This document shows, piece after piece, positions 46,303 through 56,780 of a DNA stretch of 64,000 nucleotides. A program made the translations under genes and the position numbers. Numbering within the stretch: position 1 is the stretch's first letter; the number at the start of each line of letters is the position of its first letter. Under the pieces are notes generated by a model. That model searched no databases, was not told the DNA's origin, and worked only from the letters and a program-made list of their open reading frames with translations. The stretch is from NCBI GenBank assembly GCA_025618425.1, contig CM046842.1, positions 28,235,668 to 28,299,667 on the forward strand, read 5' to 3'. This DNA is from Heliocidaris tuberculata. Taxonomy: Eukaryota > Echinodermata > Echinoidea > Camarodonta > Echinometridae.

Positions 46303-47698
46303 TCAGTGCTGTAGTCGAGTCTATCCCATCCGAGTTCGAGTCCGAGTCCGAGTCCCTGGAGTCCAAGTCCTAGTCCGAGTCCGAGTCCAAGTCCGAGTCC
46401 TGGCATCCGAGTCCCGAGTCCTGGACGTCCGAGTCCGAGTCCCGATGGGAACATCTTAAATTGCACTTTTTTTACGTCACATTTTTTTATTATGATAAAT
46501 GCCTTACTGTGAACTCTCTATAACATAAAAAGTTTCTGTTTCATTGAAAACTTCCATTTGTCATTGTTTGTCAGAGTATTTGATTTTTTGTAACTTTTCT
46601 TAGTACGAACGCGGACAACTATAAAGGCTTGCTCGCAAATGAGTGATCTGTCGTCGTGACATGCTTGGTGTCGCTTGGTGCCTAAGAAGATTAAGTTCAG
46701 TAAGATTTCCAGCTATTAATACTTGAAATTCTGACAGAAGGTAAGAAAATTGAATTGGAAATATTGAGATAAATGTCTATGGTTAGATTTTTGGTGATGG
46801 TTTGGCGTACTGGTGGAATTTCAGAAGTTTTATTGTTCAAAATACTAAACAAGTGAACTGCACTCCTTTTGTGCCAAGGTACATGTCTCGTTGACAAATG
46901 GCTCATAATATGAATATGTGAACAAGCCTTATCAGGCCAAGTATTTTGCTTGTATATATCCACAGTAATTATAGAGAGTTGACCATGTTGACTCAATTGT
47001 TTCTGTTATACCTCAATGAAGAAAAGATACACTAATTAATATTTGTTCATTTTCAAAGGCCTGAAATTTTATTTCTTATCAATTATAAGTCAACAGAACA
47101 AAAAGAAAACAAGTTGAATACCATTAAAGCCAGATTACAGAAAAGAAAGTTTCCAACTGAAATGGGGAAAAAGAGGGGAAAACAATATTTCACTAAGAAC
47201 ACCATTAACTCAATGTTATGAAATAGCTGATTAAAGTAATAAACAAGTGAATCGTCAAACCCTAATAAAACCCTTGTACATGTATCAGCTAGTTCATTAA
47301 ACTGACTTAATAGCTTGTAATACAAGTGCAACATTAACATTCATTTTGGAAACTGACTACATGACTAAGCGATTCAAGTAAAACAAAAGTAATTGTTAAA
47401 CCGTAATAACACCGTTTGACACTGCCAAAAATTATAAATTGCTGACTTTGACTTTTTGTCACATTTGACTTTTTGCCACAGGAACATAGGTTGCAACTAG
47501 TGAAAAGATAGAAGATAAGAAATGTAGTTCATAATACTAGCTTGAAATACAGGTGGAATAGTAATCTGTTTGAGACTGCCCAAGGTATCCCAGGCTGGGG
47601 TATATGGGGAAACGTGTGTCATAGATTAATCCATCTCTAAATGGTTAATATCAATTTCAATACTTGTCTGTATCATACGTGTATTACGAGTGTATACG
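46303..47698. repeat. Cargo direct repeat, copy 1
   Basis: Begins CAGTGCTGTAGTCGAGTC, then a (GAGTCC)n tract, and ends TGTATACG. Copy 2 lacks roughly 350 bp present here between 46624 and 46978, bounded by 'ctataaag'/'tatagag' microhomology. Confidence 0.75.
46329..46440. repeat. (GAGTCC)n minisatellite
   Basis: Hexamer-based tract with CTGG interruptions. It gives spurious Gly-Leu or Ser-Glu repeat frames. Confidence 0.85.
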
Positions 47699-48184
47699 AG
47701 CATAAAACGACTAGTCTTAACGTCTATCATCTATTTGGGCACATTCTCATACCGTTACGGCGATCGGTGTTTTAAAGTTCATGTTCAAAATACCGCTCAA
47801 TCGAGCAAGGTACTCGAAAATAGCGGGGTTTTTGTGGCCCTGTAGTAATTTTTTGAGCTAAAATTAAAAGCGAAAAACAGAAAATATTGCCGGTCTCGAG
47901 TCCTACAGTACTGATATTAATGATATTTAAAAGTATAAGTTTAAGGAAATAACACATACAAACATTCTTGGCAACTCTGGAGAAACAAAATGCATTGGGA
48001 AGGAAATGAGAGATAAAGGGTTCTTACCTGATTATTCTCTCATTTTCTTTTACAATGTATCTATTTCTTGAGACTTGCCAATGTTGTTTTTGTAACATTA
48101 TCATCATGTTAATTTCCTATCAGTGTAATGAAAGCTCTATCTTGTTGTCGTCCTTTAGGAAATTTTATAAAGACTGAAAGAACG

Positions 48185-48245
48185 CCTTTGCAGAGAATCA
48201 ACCCGGGTCTCTGGCATAGAACGCAAATGCCTTATCACTATAGGG
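48185..48245 (-). repeat. tRNA-like SINE fragment, target of a hAT-like insertion
   Basis: Minus strand reads GACCCGGGTTGATTCTCTGC (B box-like) with 'gataaggcatttgcg' on the A-box side, related to the fragment at 26641-26710. The element at 48246 inserted at its 5' end. Confidence 0.45.
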
Positions 48246-48957
48246 CCTGGGTTCTTAATTATTTTGTTACGAAGGCCAGAAATATCCTGAAATTACGTCG
48301 CGGGCCACAGAGTATTATATATACATACAAAAACGCATGGGACTCACGACTCTTGCCCGAATACATTGTGTATTAGCTTTCTGTTTTGTTTTGTTTTTAT
48401 TCAGCGAGCGAGCGAAGCTTGCGAGCAAAAAAAAATGACACTTTAGAATTGTGAAAATGTAATTTCGTGGTCAAAATGTGCTAATCTAGATTAGATATAG
48501 AAAATTACAAAGAGACCATTTCACTGCCCAAAAATGAAATGGTGGGTGCCCGAATGCAGGAAAACTTTTGATATTCTCGGGGGAGAGGGCTCCAAGCCCC
48601 ATCCCCCGCCACAGACGTTAATGCATTAATACCCGAATGGCTCATCTAAGGACGGTTAAACGATTTTAGAATACACCCTCCTTATTTTTTTTTTTTTTTT
48701 TGTTTGTTTGATTAAAAAAAAACCAAACTATAATAATATGTGGTAGGGCAGGGAACAGATAAATATGATACGCTATTTGCGAGCGAGCAAAAAAATTTGA
48801 TACTTTTATTCTTACCAATAGTTAGGATGTTATATTATGTATCAACATAGTTCTTAAAATATTTTTTTTTTCTTCTTACTCAGATATTTTTGGCGGGCCG
48901 CATGAAACCGTTTCGCGGGCCACAAGTGGCCCGTGGGCCGCACCTTAAGAACAGGGG
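48246..48957. mobile_element. hAT-like non-autonomous element with 8-bp TSD
   Basis: 712 bp, ends CCTGGGTTCTTAA and (inverted) CCCCTGTTCTTAA, flanked by the exact 8-bp duplication CTATAGGG (48238-48245 and 48958-48965). 'gcgggccaca' words occur near both ends. No transposase frame. Confidence 0.8.
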
Positions 48958-49841
48958 CTATAGGGCAAAGATATAATTCATCTTTAGGGCATCACCGAAT
49001 CCAGCTGATCAACAGATAATCTTTCAATCCTTTGCGATTATTAACCCCCTCTTTAAATGCAGAGGGGTTCTAAATATTTCATTTCAAAATATTTTTTGAA
49101 CCTATGTAAGAGCGGTTGTAGACATTTTACTTTTAGATAATTTCTTCTAAAATAGGTAAGTAAGGTAAGTATGTTGTAAACACATTTTTTTTTTTTTTTT
49201 TTACTTTTTCCATTTGTTCATGATTGAAGAGTAATAGAGAAGTATTATGTTACCGGACGTACTAACACCTGTACTCCTTACTGTAAATGTTCATAGAGTA
49301 TAAGTATATTCATCATATGATCATCGTAGCCGCATTCCTGTTGTGTTGCTGATGTTTTGGGGTACATGTACATGCTAGGATTAGATATACTTTATTATCA
49401 TTATGTTGTTTTATTACTTTTTGCATCACAAAAACACAAACTTTTGGTTTAAAATATTGTGATATATTGGTTGACACGTGGTCTTTGTCAGTAGATAAAA
49501 TTACAAGACCACTGGAAAGTTTGCTGACATGAGGAAGCAAAGGGTTGAGTGGTTGTAATAAAGATCATTAACTTCCTTGTTTATGGTTTGTATTTGGAGG
49601 GAAATACTACGTGTCTGTGACACCAGGATATCCTCTTGTTCTTTAACCTGCTCACCACTGTATCCTATTTGTCTGTTATTTTTTGTTTTTGTTTTTGTTT
49701 TCATTTTAAATGAGTAAATAACTGAAAATCGTTACAAATAAATAGTTCGTTACATTATAAAACTTGGCAAAAAGATAGGTAGGCCTCTATTCTATTGTGC
49801 CCCATCTCCTCCTCCTCCTCCTCCTCCTTTTTTTTTTTTTC

Positions 49842-49910
49842 TTCTTCTTCTTCTTCTTCTTCTTCTTCTTCTTCTTCTTCTTCTTCTTCTTCTCCTTCTT
49901 CTTCTTCTTT
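49842..49910. repeat. (CTT)n microsatellite
   Basis: About 20 CTT units, preceded by (CTC)n and a T run. Confidence 0.9.
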
Positions 49911-50287
49911 TCAATCACCAAAAGAAAAAATTGAGAAAGAGACAACGATGCATTAGACATACGATTTAAAATGCTTGTTATAATATAGTCGTGGCTTTAG
50001 CTATTTTTTAAGTAGAACAAAAAAAAACTAATGAGGAATTACAAGTACTAAAATTACCTGTGAAATGGGTCAACTTGATATTATGCCATCAGCTTATGAA
50101 TGGGGTCCCGATAAAAGTCGAAGGTATATAAAAGAGATTTCCTTAGATATACAATTACTGTAGCATATATACAACAACAATGACGGTGAAAAGTATCTCA
50201 TAAAAGTCTTTGGAATGCTTGCATTTTCGAGGAATCAAATGTTTCGTGTTGATTTTTAGGATATATCCATCGTTGATTGTGTCACTA

Positions 50288-51350
50288 TCAGTGCTGTAGT
50301 CGAGTCCATCCAATCCGAGTCCGAGTCCGAGTCCGAGTCCGAGTCCGAGTCCGAGTCCTGGAGTCCGAGTCCGAGTCCGAGTCCGAGTCCGAGTCCATGT
50401 CCGAGTCCTGGCATCCGAGTCCCGAGTCCTGGACATCCGAGTCCGAGTCCGAGTCCCGATGGGAACATCTTAAATTGCACTTTTTTTACGTCACATTTTT
50501 TTTTATTATGATAAATGCCTTACTGTGAACTCTTTATAACATAAATAGTTTCTGTTTCATTGAAACCTTCCATTTGTCATTGTCAGAGTATTTAATTTAT
50601 TGTAACTATAGTATGAATGCGGACAACTATAAAGTTGACCATGTTGACTCAATTGTTTCTGTGATACCTCAATGAAGAAAAGATACACTAATTAATATTT
50701 GTTCATTTTCAAAGGCCTGTAATTTTATTTCTTATCACTTATAAGTCAACAGAACAAAAAGATAACAAGTTGAATGCCATTAAAGCCAGATTACAGAAAA
50801 GAAAGTTTCCAACTGAAATGGGGAAAAAGAGGGAAAAACAATATTTCACTAAGAACACCATTAGCTCAATCTTATGAAATAGCTGATTAAAGTAATACAA
50901 AAGTGAATCGTCAAACCCTAATAATACCCTTGTACATGTATCAGCTAGTTCATTAAACTGACTTAATAGCTTGTAATACAAGTGCAACATTAACATTCAT
51001 TTTGGAAACTGACTACATGACTAAGCGATTCAAGTAAAACAAAAGTAATTGTTAAACCGTAATAACACCGTTTGACACTGCCAAAAATTATAAATTGCTG
51101 ACTTTGACTTCTTGCCACCTTTGACTTTTTGCCACAGGAACAAAGGTTGCAACTAGTGAAAAGATAGAAGATAAGAAATGTAGTTCATAATACTAGCTTG
51201 AAATACAAGTGGAATAGTAATCTGAGACTGCCCAAGGTATCCCAGGCTGGGGTATATGGGGAAACGTGTGTTATAGATTAATCCATCTCCAAATGGTTAA
51301 TATCAATTTCAATACTTGTCTGTGTCATACGTGTATTACGAGTGTATACG
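50288..51350. repeat. Cargo direct repeat, copy 2
   Basis: Direct copy of 46303-47698 ending at TGTATACG exactly where TE2 begins. In copy 1 the sequence continues 'agcataaaacg', so TE2 sits at that site. Confidence 0.75.
50312..50456. repeat. (GAGTCC)n minisatellite, longer copy
   Basis: Same hexamer tract in the second cargo copy, about 30 bp longer. Confidence 0.85.
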
Positions 51351-52154
51351 CAGTGGCGGCACCAAGGGGGGAGGGGGAAATGGGGGGGCATTTGCCCCCC
51401 CCCCCCGTCAGAAGCTTTGCCCCCCCCCCAATAATTTTCGGAGTGAAAAAATATAAAAGGGTGGAAAATGAAAAAGAAAAGAAAAGAAAAGAAAAAAGTG
51501 AAAAAGGAATGGAGAAAAGAAGGAAAAAGAAAGAAAACGGAAACTTGGAACGCAGTGGCGGCATCAAGGTGGGGGGGGGGGGGGCATGGGCAAATTTGTT
51601 CGCTCAGCTCGTGCAAATATCCTCATATTTGGGTAGTTTTATAGCCGAATAATTTCTGTACATTTCCACTATAATAGTGTCAAAATTTTTGCCCGTTCGC
51701 AATGTATAACTACCACCTTATTATCGGGCAGCAAGATGCTCAAATGTCCTCATATCTGGGTAGTTTCATAGCCGAATATAATTTCTGTACATTTTCACGA
51801 CAAAAAGTGTTCGCAATAAATAACTCCCACCTCATAATCGGGCAGCAAGATGCTCAAATGTCCTCATGCATTTTGGGGTAGTTTTATAGCCGAATATGAA
51901 ATTTCTGTACATTTTTAATACGAAAAATGTCAAAATTTTTGCTCGCTCGCTTCGCTCGCTCGCAGTATATAACTAACACCTCTTTATAATCGGCCAGTTC
52001 AGCTAGATGCTCAAAATGTCCTCATATCTGGGTAGGTTTATAGCCGAATATTCTGTACATTTTCACTACAAAAAGCGTCAATTTTTTTTTTGTCCGCCCT
52101 TGCCCCCCATTTGCCCCCCCCCCCCACACTTTAAAAATCCTGGTGCCGCCACTG
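51351..52154. mobile_element. Inner hAT-like element TE2 (right flank of composite)
   Basis: 804-bp sister of TE1 in the same orientation, with TIRs CAGTGGCGGCACCA at both ends. Its right flank is CATATTAG (52155-52162), matching TE1's left flank. Its left flank is TGTATACG. Confidence 0.75.
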
Positions 52155-52543
52155 CATATTAGATAGGAAAAGGGGAGCTTATGAGATGTAAAAATGGCAT
52201 TAATCAGAAGGGGAAAGTTGGCACTATTGAGAAGGGAAAAGGGGCACCTATCAGAAGTAAAAATTTACTTATCATCAGAAGAAAAGGGCACTTATTAGAG
52301 AGATAAGGAGCCAATTATCAGATTTTGAAAAGGGGCACTTATCAGGAGGGAAAAAACACTTATTAAAAGGGGAAGGGGCACTTATTAGAAAGGACAAGGG
52401 GCACTTTTAGTAGTAAAAAGGGCACTTATCAGAGTGGAAGGAAGGCATTTTTTCAGATGTAAAAAGGGCACTTTTGGGGTACTTGAAAAAGTGGGAGGGC
52501 ACTGTGCCCCCTGGCCCCCGGGTGCGCTGCCCTTGCTCTACGT

Positions 52544-53640
52544 TGACTAATTTTCCGACTACTGACAAATGAACGGGCTGCATTCTCTCCGTTTTATGTT
52601 ATCATTCCCTGCTTCAGTAGGCTATTCAGGAATGGATAAACAACTGAAAAGGATTGGCTGATGTATGTAAATAATTAGCCACGGCGCAACCTTTACAGCC
52701 CCCCCCCCCCCCTTCGAGCTTCTAAATCACTTTGAAATTTTATTGCCATGACAACAATAATGTCTACAATATAATCCGAAATATTCATCAGTGCACATCC
52801 CTATCACAATATAACAAGAAAACAATCTTTTGCCTACTTACTAATATTATTAATAATGTAATTATATTATTAGTAGTAGTATCATCGACATCATCATCAT
52901 CACCATAATGACAATTAACATCATGTGGGGGGGGGGGGGGACATGTAACCCTGTCCCTCTGGATTTGCGATTATAAGACTGAAGCAAGGCAATCAGAAAT
53001 TACGATTTCCTTCGAATTTCGAACCTTTTACCTACTATTTCATGCACTTTATACTTGTGGGCGCATATATTACTGCACAAAATTCTGATGGAGATTGGGA
53101 TCTCAATTAGGAAGAGGTCATTGACAGAAAAAGGTGATGGGCAGAAATAATTGAAGTCAATAAGAGCAATATATTTGAAAGGCACGCAATACTTTTAACC
53201 TCGTAATAATGATCCAGACTCTCTCGGATATTTGTTTTAACCATGAAAGAAGAAAATAAATAATATTTATGAGTAAACAATAATACTCTTCATGAGGAAA
53301 ACATGTTTAAAACGGTATTCAAATCGATGTTCCTCTTGAATTCCCTCGTTAAACGATAAAGCCCACATACTGATTTTAACCTACCATGAAAATATATATT
53401 GAAAATATTTTTAAAAGACAGAGAATTTCGATACTGATAGACTCACTGCTCTTAGTAAATGCTATAGTTTTAGAGTCCCCAGTAAGATAGAACGAAACAA
53501 TTAGATTGTTATTTACAAGTGTTTTTATCGAAGTATATAAATACAAGAATAGATAGATACGTATTGAGAAAATTTAATACAACGGATCATCATGAATGTG
53601 TCCCGCAGACTTGACCTGTCATGATAGTGGTTTGCCGTGT
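52544..53640. other. Intergenic, no gene recognised
   Basis: C tract near 52698, ATT/ATC trinucleotide runs near 52860-52905 and a G tract near 52927. Otherwise plain AT-rich DNA. Confidence 0.3.
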
Positions 53641-53743
53641 AGAGAAAAACACGTAGAAGTACACAATAATGTAGCCGTAGAGGGGGCTATAGCGTTTTAA
53701 CCAGAGCGCGTTGATAGAGAGAGTTGTGACACGCGCATAATAA

Positions 53744-53751
53744 GCATGCGC
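53744..53751. promoter_or_regulatory. NRF1-like half palindrome in CpG-rich promoter-like DNA
   Basis: GCATGCGC 23 bp upstream of an ATG, within about 80 bp rich in CpG (acgcgc, gcgcgtacgcgg), which is unusual for this AT-rich window. Confidence 0.35.
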
Positions 53752-53773
53752 GTACGCGGTTTTTGTTTAAAAC

Positions 53774-54046
53774 ATGGCGGATCATGGAGCTCCCAATAGT
53801 TCCCTTTCACGTACATTCTCTATGAGAGGGAACTTTTTGAAGCTCCATGAAATGACTGACCAATTAGAAGCGACCTCCAGTGTCAGGACTCTCTGTATGG
53901 ATAACTCTGGTTTTAACGAGTCTGCAGAGAAGACCAAAAATAAATCGCGGCTTTTCAGCACCGGGAGACGGGATCGCTTTTGTCAGACACAGAGTCTTCG
54001 TTCCCCAGGGGGGTTAAATCCCGGAAGCGAGAAACACTGTCGCTGA
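53774..54046 (+). CDS. Unrecognised open frame behind a promoter-like region (possible first exon or retrocopy)
   Basis: ATG at 53774 in good context (aaacATGGCG) opens 90 codons to a stop: MADHGAPNSSLSRTF, then a Ser/Thr- and charge-rich sequence with TLCMDNSGFNES and a basic patch (STGRRDRFC). Composition is that of a disordered N terminus, with no membrane segment or known domain. The words LCMD…S and the following basic stretch faintly recall the N-terminal region of CDC25-type phosphatases, but that is too weak to name it. No clear splice donor is seen before the stop, so it may be a single short ORF, a first exon with an unseen donor, or a fragment. DNA just after it (54085-54125) is a repeat also found at 32.6 kb. 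Confidence 0.4.
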   Translation: MADHGAPNSSLSRTFSMRGNFLKLHEMTDQLEATSSVRTLCMDNSGFNESAEKTKNKSRLFSTGRRDRFCQTQSLRSPGGLNPGSEKHCR

Positions 54047-54084
54047 TTGGCCGCTTGCGTTCTTTTGTTGAAAACCCCCGTGCT

Positions 54085-54125
54085 TATGCACCACTACATT
54101 TCGCTAAGCTACCTAAATGACACTT
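54085..54125 (+). repeat. Fragment shared (inverted) with 32.6 kb
   Basis: 'ttatgcaccactacatttcg' and following bases are the reverse complement of 32601-32632, with a few differences. Confidence 0.5.
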
Positions 54126-54930
54126 GTCATCATTGACGAGTGCCCCTTTACACCTCTGATAAGTTCCCCTTAATTCATTTTGACACGGGCTCCTTTTCTT
54201 TCTAAGAAATACACTAATTCCTTCTCAGACCCCTTTTCCTTTATAAAAAATGCCCCTTTTCCATTCTTATAAGTGCCTTTTTCACCTCTGGTAAACATGG
54301 TAAAAGTGGCAATATTCATGTGCTAAAAATACCACATGTTTCATCCTCTGGTAATTTCTTTTTTTAATTTGACACATTCCTGCTCCTTTTCTTTTCTAAT
54401 AAAGTGTCATTTTCGTTCTTGATAAGGGTCGCTTTTTTCTTCCTCCATAATTTGTGCCCCTAATCTATAGCGATTTAGAGCAACTTTATTTTAATTCCGT
54501 CAACGCTCGCTACGCTGGCTCAAATTTATATTTGATATAGTTAGGTTACTTATTAGAGGTCTTTTCAGTCTCTCATGCCGAGACTGTATATAAAAACCTT
54601 TCAGAACTTGGGTTTTCCTCTTTATAAGATGTTATTGATCACCATGCAGCCTCATAGATCTTTAAAAATCCGTTCGCTCGCACATTAACATGTAGGTCAT
54701 CAAACCCAACTGCAAACTTTGGTGCTTAAAGTAAATTATATTAGAGCATGTAAGAGAGAAACCTAATTGAAATCCCTATAAATGTGATCAAAATGTAGGG
54801 TATATATGCCAATGTTTAGAAATGGTATATTTTTCCCGTTGCAGGTGCTCTCTTTTTTCTTTCCAGAAATAGCCGTTGATTATCGTTGCCCCCAATCTTT
54901 GAAAATTTCCGCTCAATATTGAGATCATAC
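54126..54930 (-). mobile_element. Diverged copy of the 44.3-kb hAT-like family
   Basis: Repeated 'tgcccctttt…tctgataag' spacing words in the same orientation as 38969-39903. Termini were not identified. Confidence 0.45.
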
Positions 54931-55174
54931 CCCCACCCCTTGAACTGGATTTATGCCGGTGTTCAGATTCAGATTTCAGATTTTATTGACTGTTTTCAAT
55001 CATATAAACATAATAATGAATAGAATAACAACAATATACAACAGTTATGTTTTCCATAGATATAGGCACATAATCAAATATCAATAAGTAAAAAATATTA
55101 TGCACAGGTATAGACCTATTAAGTGATGTTGAAAACAGTCACATTTACCCGAATTAGCCCAAATAACCAAATTC

Positions 55175-56780
55175 TTGTCAATTACCTGTTCGTTTGGAGT
55201 CGGTCGGGAGGTGTGAGTGGGATACGAAGTCGGGTATCGCAGAATTCTGAGAAAACAAAAATCAAAGCTTTGGCGAATTCCATACGAGATTACTCACCAA
55301 AGTTAAAGACCCTTTCCCCCTACAAATGTTGTGCTTTACATTTCAACACAATTTGATAATAGTGAATACATAGTGAATATCTGTAGACAAAATCAAAAGT
55401 ACAAAATACACCTGACAGAACTCCACGCATTTTCATAGTGAATAGAAACTGAATATTTTGAGACAAAATGAAAAGGTAAAAAGGTTCAAATGGCAATATT
55501 CCCAGGCAAATTCATAACGATAATGAAGACAATTATTAAAATGTTTTGATGTGGAACGTGTCATAGCACTCATACATACATCGATTTTGCGATGACAATA
55601 GAAGGGTTTTTTTTTTATACCCAATTGCGATACAGGTTTGGTTATTGAATTCATAAGCTGCAGACATTATATCATTTTTATAAGGGCTCCGTTCCATAAT
55701 ACTTGTTATCAGTACCAAGTGCCCCATTTCTGTGTCCAAATTTTCCCAAAGCCAATTACATGCAACTATTTGAGGAGCTTATAATAATTATTGTAAGTTG
55801 TTATTGATAACAAGTTTTATGAAACAGGGCCCAGGTACAAAGATCCACCACTCTGTGTCAAATCCGCCACCCAATAAATACTGTTGTTGTAAAACGGAAC
55901 ACAAGGACTGAAGCTCCATCTTTCAGTCTCAGAAGCTAGAGCAATCAATTCATCTTCCAACACACCAACTTATGATAAAACCTCTCCATACATACCATAA
56001 ACCATATTATTCCTATTACTCTTCTTTAGTCCGCGACCTTAATTTCCCCCCTCTTAACAATTTACAACATGTGAGCAAAAGTGAGATTGATGGAAGTGCT
56101 AAATGATCAATGTTATATCGGTGAGTCCCATTAAAGGATTAAGATTTTTTGATTGAAGTAGCGCGTCCACCAAACCAAATGCGCGTGTGCGTACAAACTG
56201 GGGGTACTTTCAGGGTCAATTGTACCATGAACTAATTAACCCTTTCAGGACAGGAATTATTCAAGGGCTAAATTGATTACATTTTGTTCTTCAAATTAGC
56301 AGCAATAATATTTCACTTTTTAGTGCTACATGTTCTGATAAGATGTAATGTCTTTGAGGACAATATACATGCTTTGTAATTTTGTCGAAAAATTGACAAA
56401 ATTGCCAATTTTGAGGAAAAACAATGATTTTGAACCCCTCAATATGTTGCCAATTTAAGGATTTTGAAGTTTACTCTCCTTTTTAAAATTCCTGGCATTA
56501 AACACAATATTATCATGCAACAAAAATGGACACAGTGTGTGCAGAAATGTTTGCTCTTTCTACCTGTGCATCTGGTATATTTTTTAGAGCTCTGAATCAA
56601 AAGTTATTGAACCAAACCACAAAATGTGGTCAATTTTCTCAAAAGGGTTAAGAACTGGCTAAATTATTCACAGACTGCCTACTGGAACCTGGTGGTTCCT
56701 GTATTATTAGTATGCAAATGAGATAATTCAGTAATCAAAGGCTTAACCTCACACAATTCCTTGCTCAATTACCAAAATAT
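55175..56780. repeat. Long-range duplicate of 28.6-30.1 kb
   Basis: Direct-orientation copy of 28620-30060 about 26.6 kb away, containing its own gggccc MITE (55684-55832) at the homologous position. So the MITE predates the duplication. Confidence 0.7.
55684..55832. mobile_element. GGGCCC-end palindromic MITE
   Basis: Homologue of 29112-29260, with ends GGGCTCCGTTCCATAATACT and TTTTATGAAACAGGGCCC. Confidence 0.6.

Larger units (their letters stand above)
46199..51350. other. Cargo between TE1 and TE2
   Basis: About 5.15 kb enclosed by the two hAT-like copies. It holds a diverged direct repeat (46303-47698 vs 50288-51350), two GAGTCC minisatellites, a hAT-like insertion (48246-48957), a tRNA-like fragment and a (CTT)n microsatellite. 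No gene is supported. A 99-codon minus-strand frame at 46697-46996 is not recognised. Confidence 0.6.
44339..52535. mobile_element. Outer hAT-like element, interrupted by a ~7 kb insertion
   Basis: TIRs CAGAGGCAGCGGAGC and (inverted) CAAGGGCAGCGCACC, flanked by an exact 8-bp duplication CTCTACGT (44331-44338 and 52536-52543). Without the insertion (45193-52162) it would be about 1.24 kb, made mostly of 'ggggcacttatcagaag'-like repeats. No transposase frame. It lies in an R1 repeat. Confidence 0.75.

Noticed and set aside
50155..50528. Gly-Leu, Val-Arg and Ser-Glu repeat frames, also at 46206-46466.
   Set aside because: Translation of the GAGTCC minisatellite in different frames.
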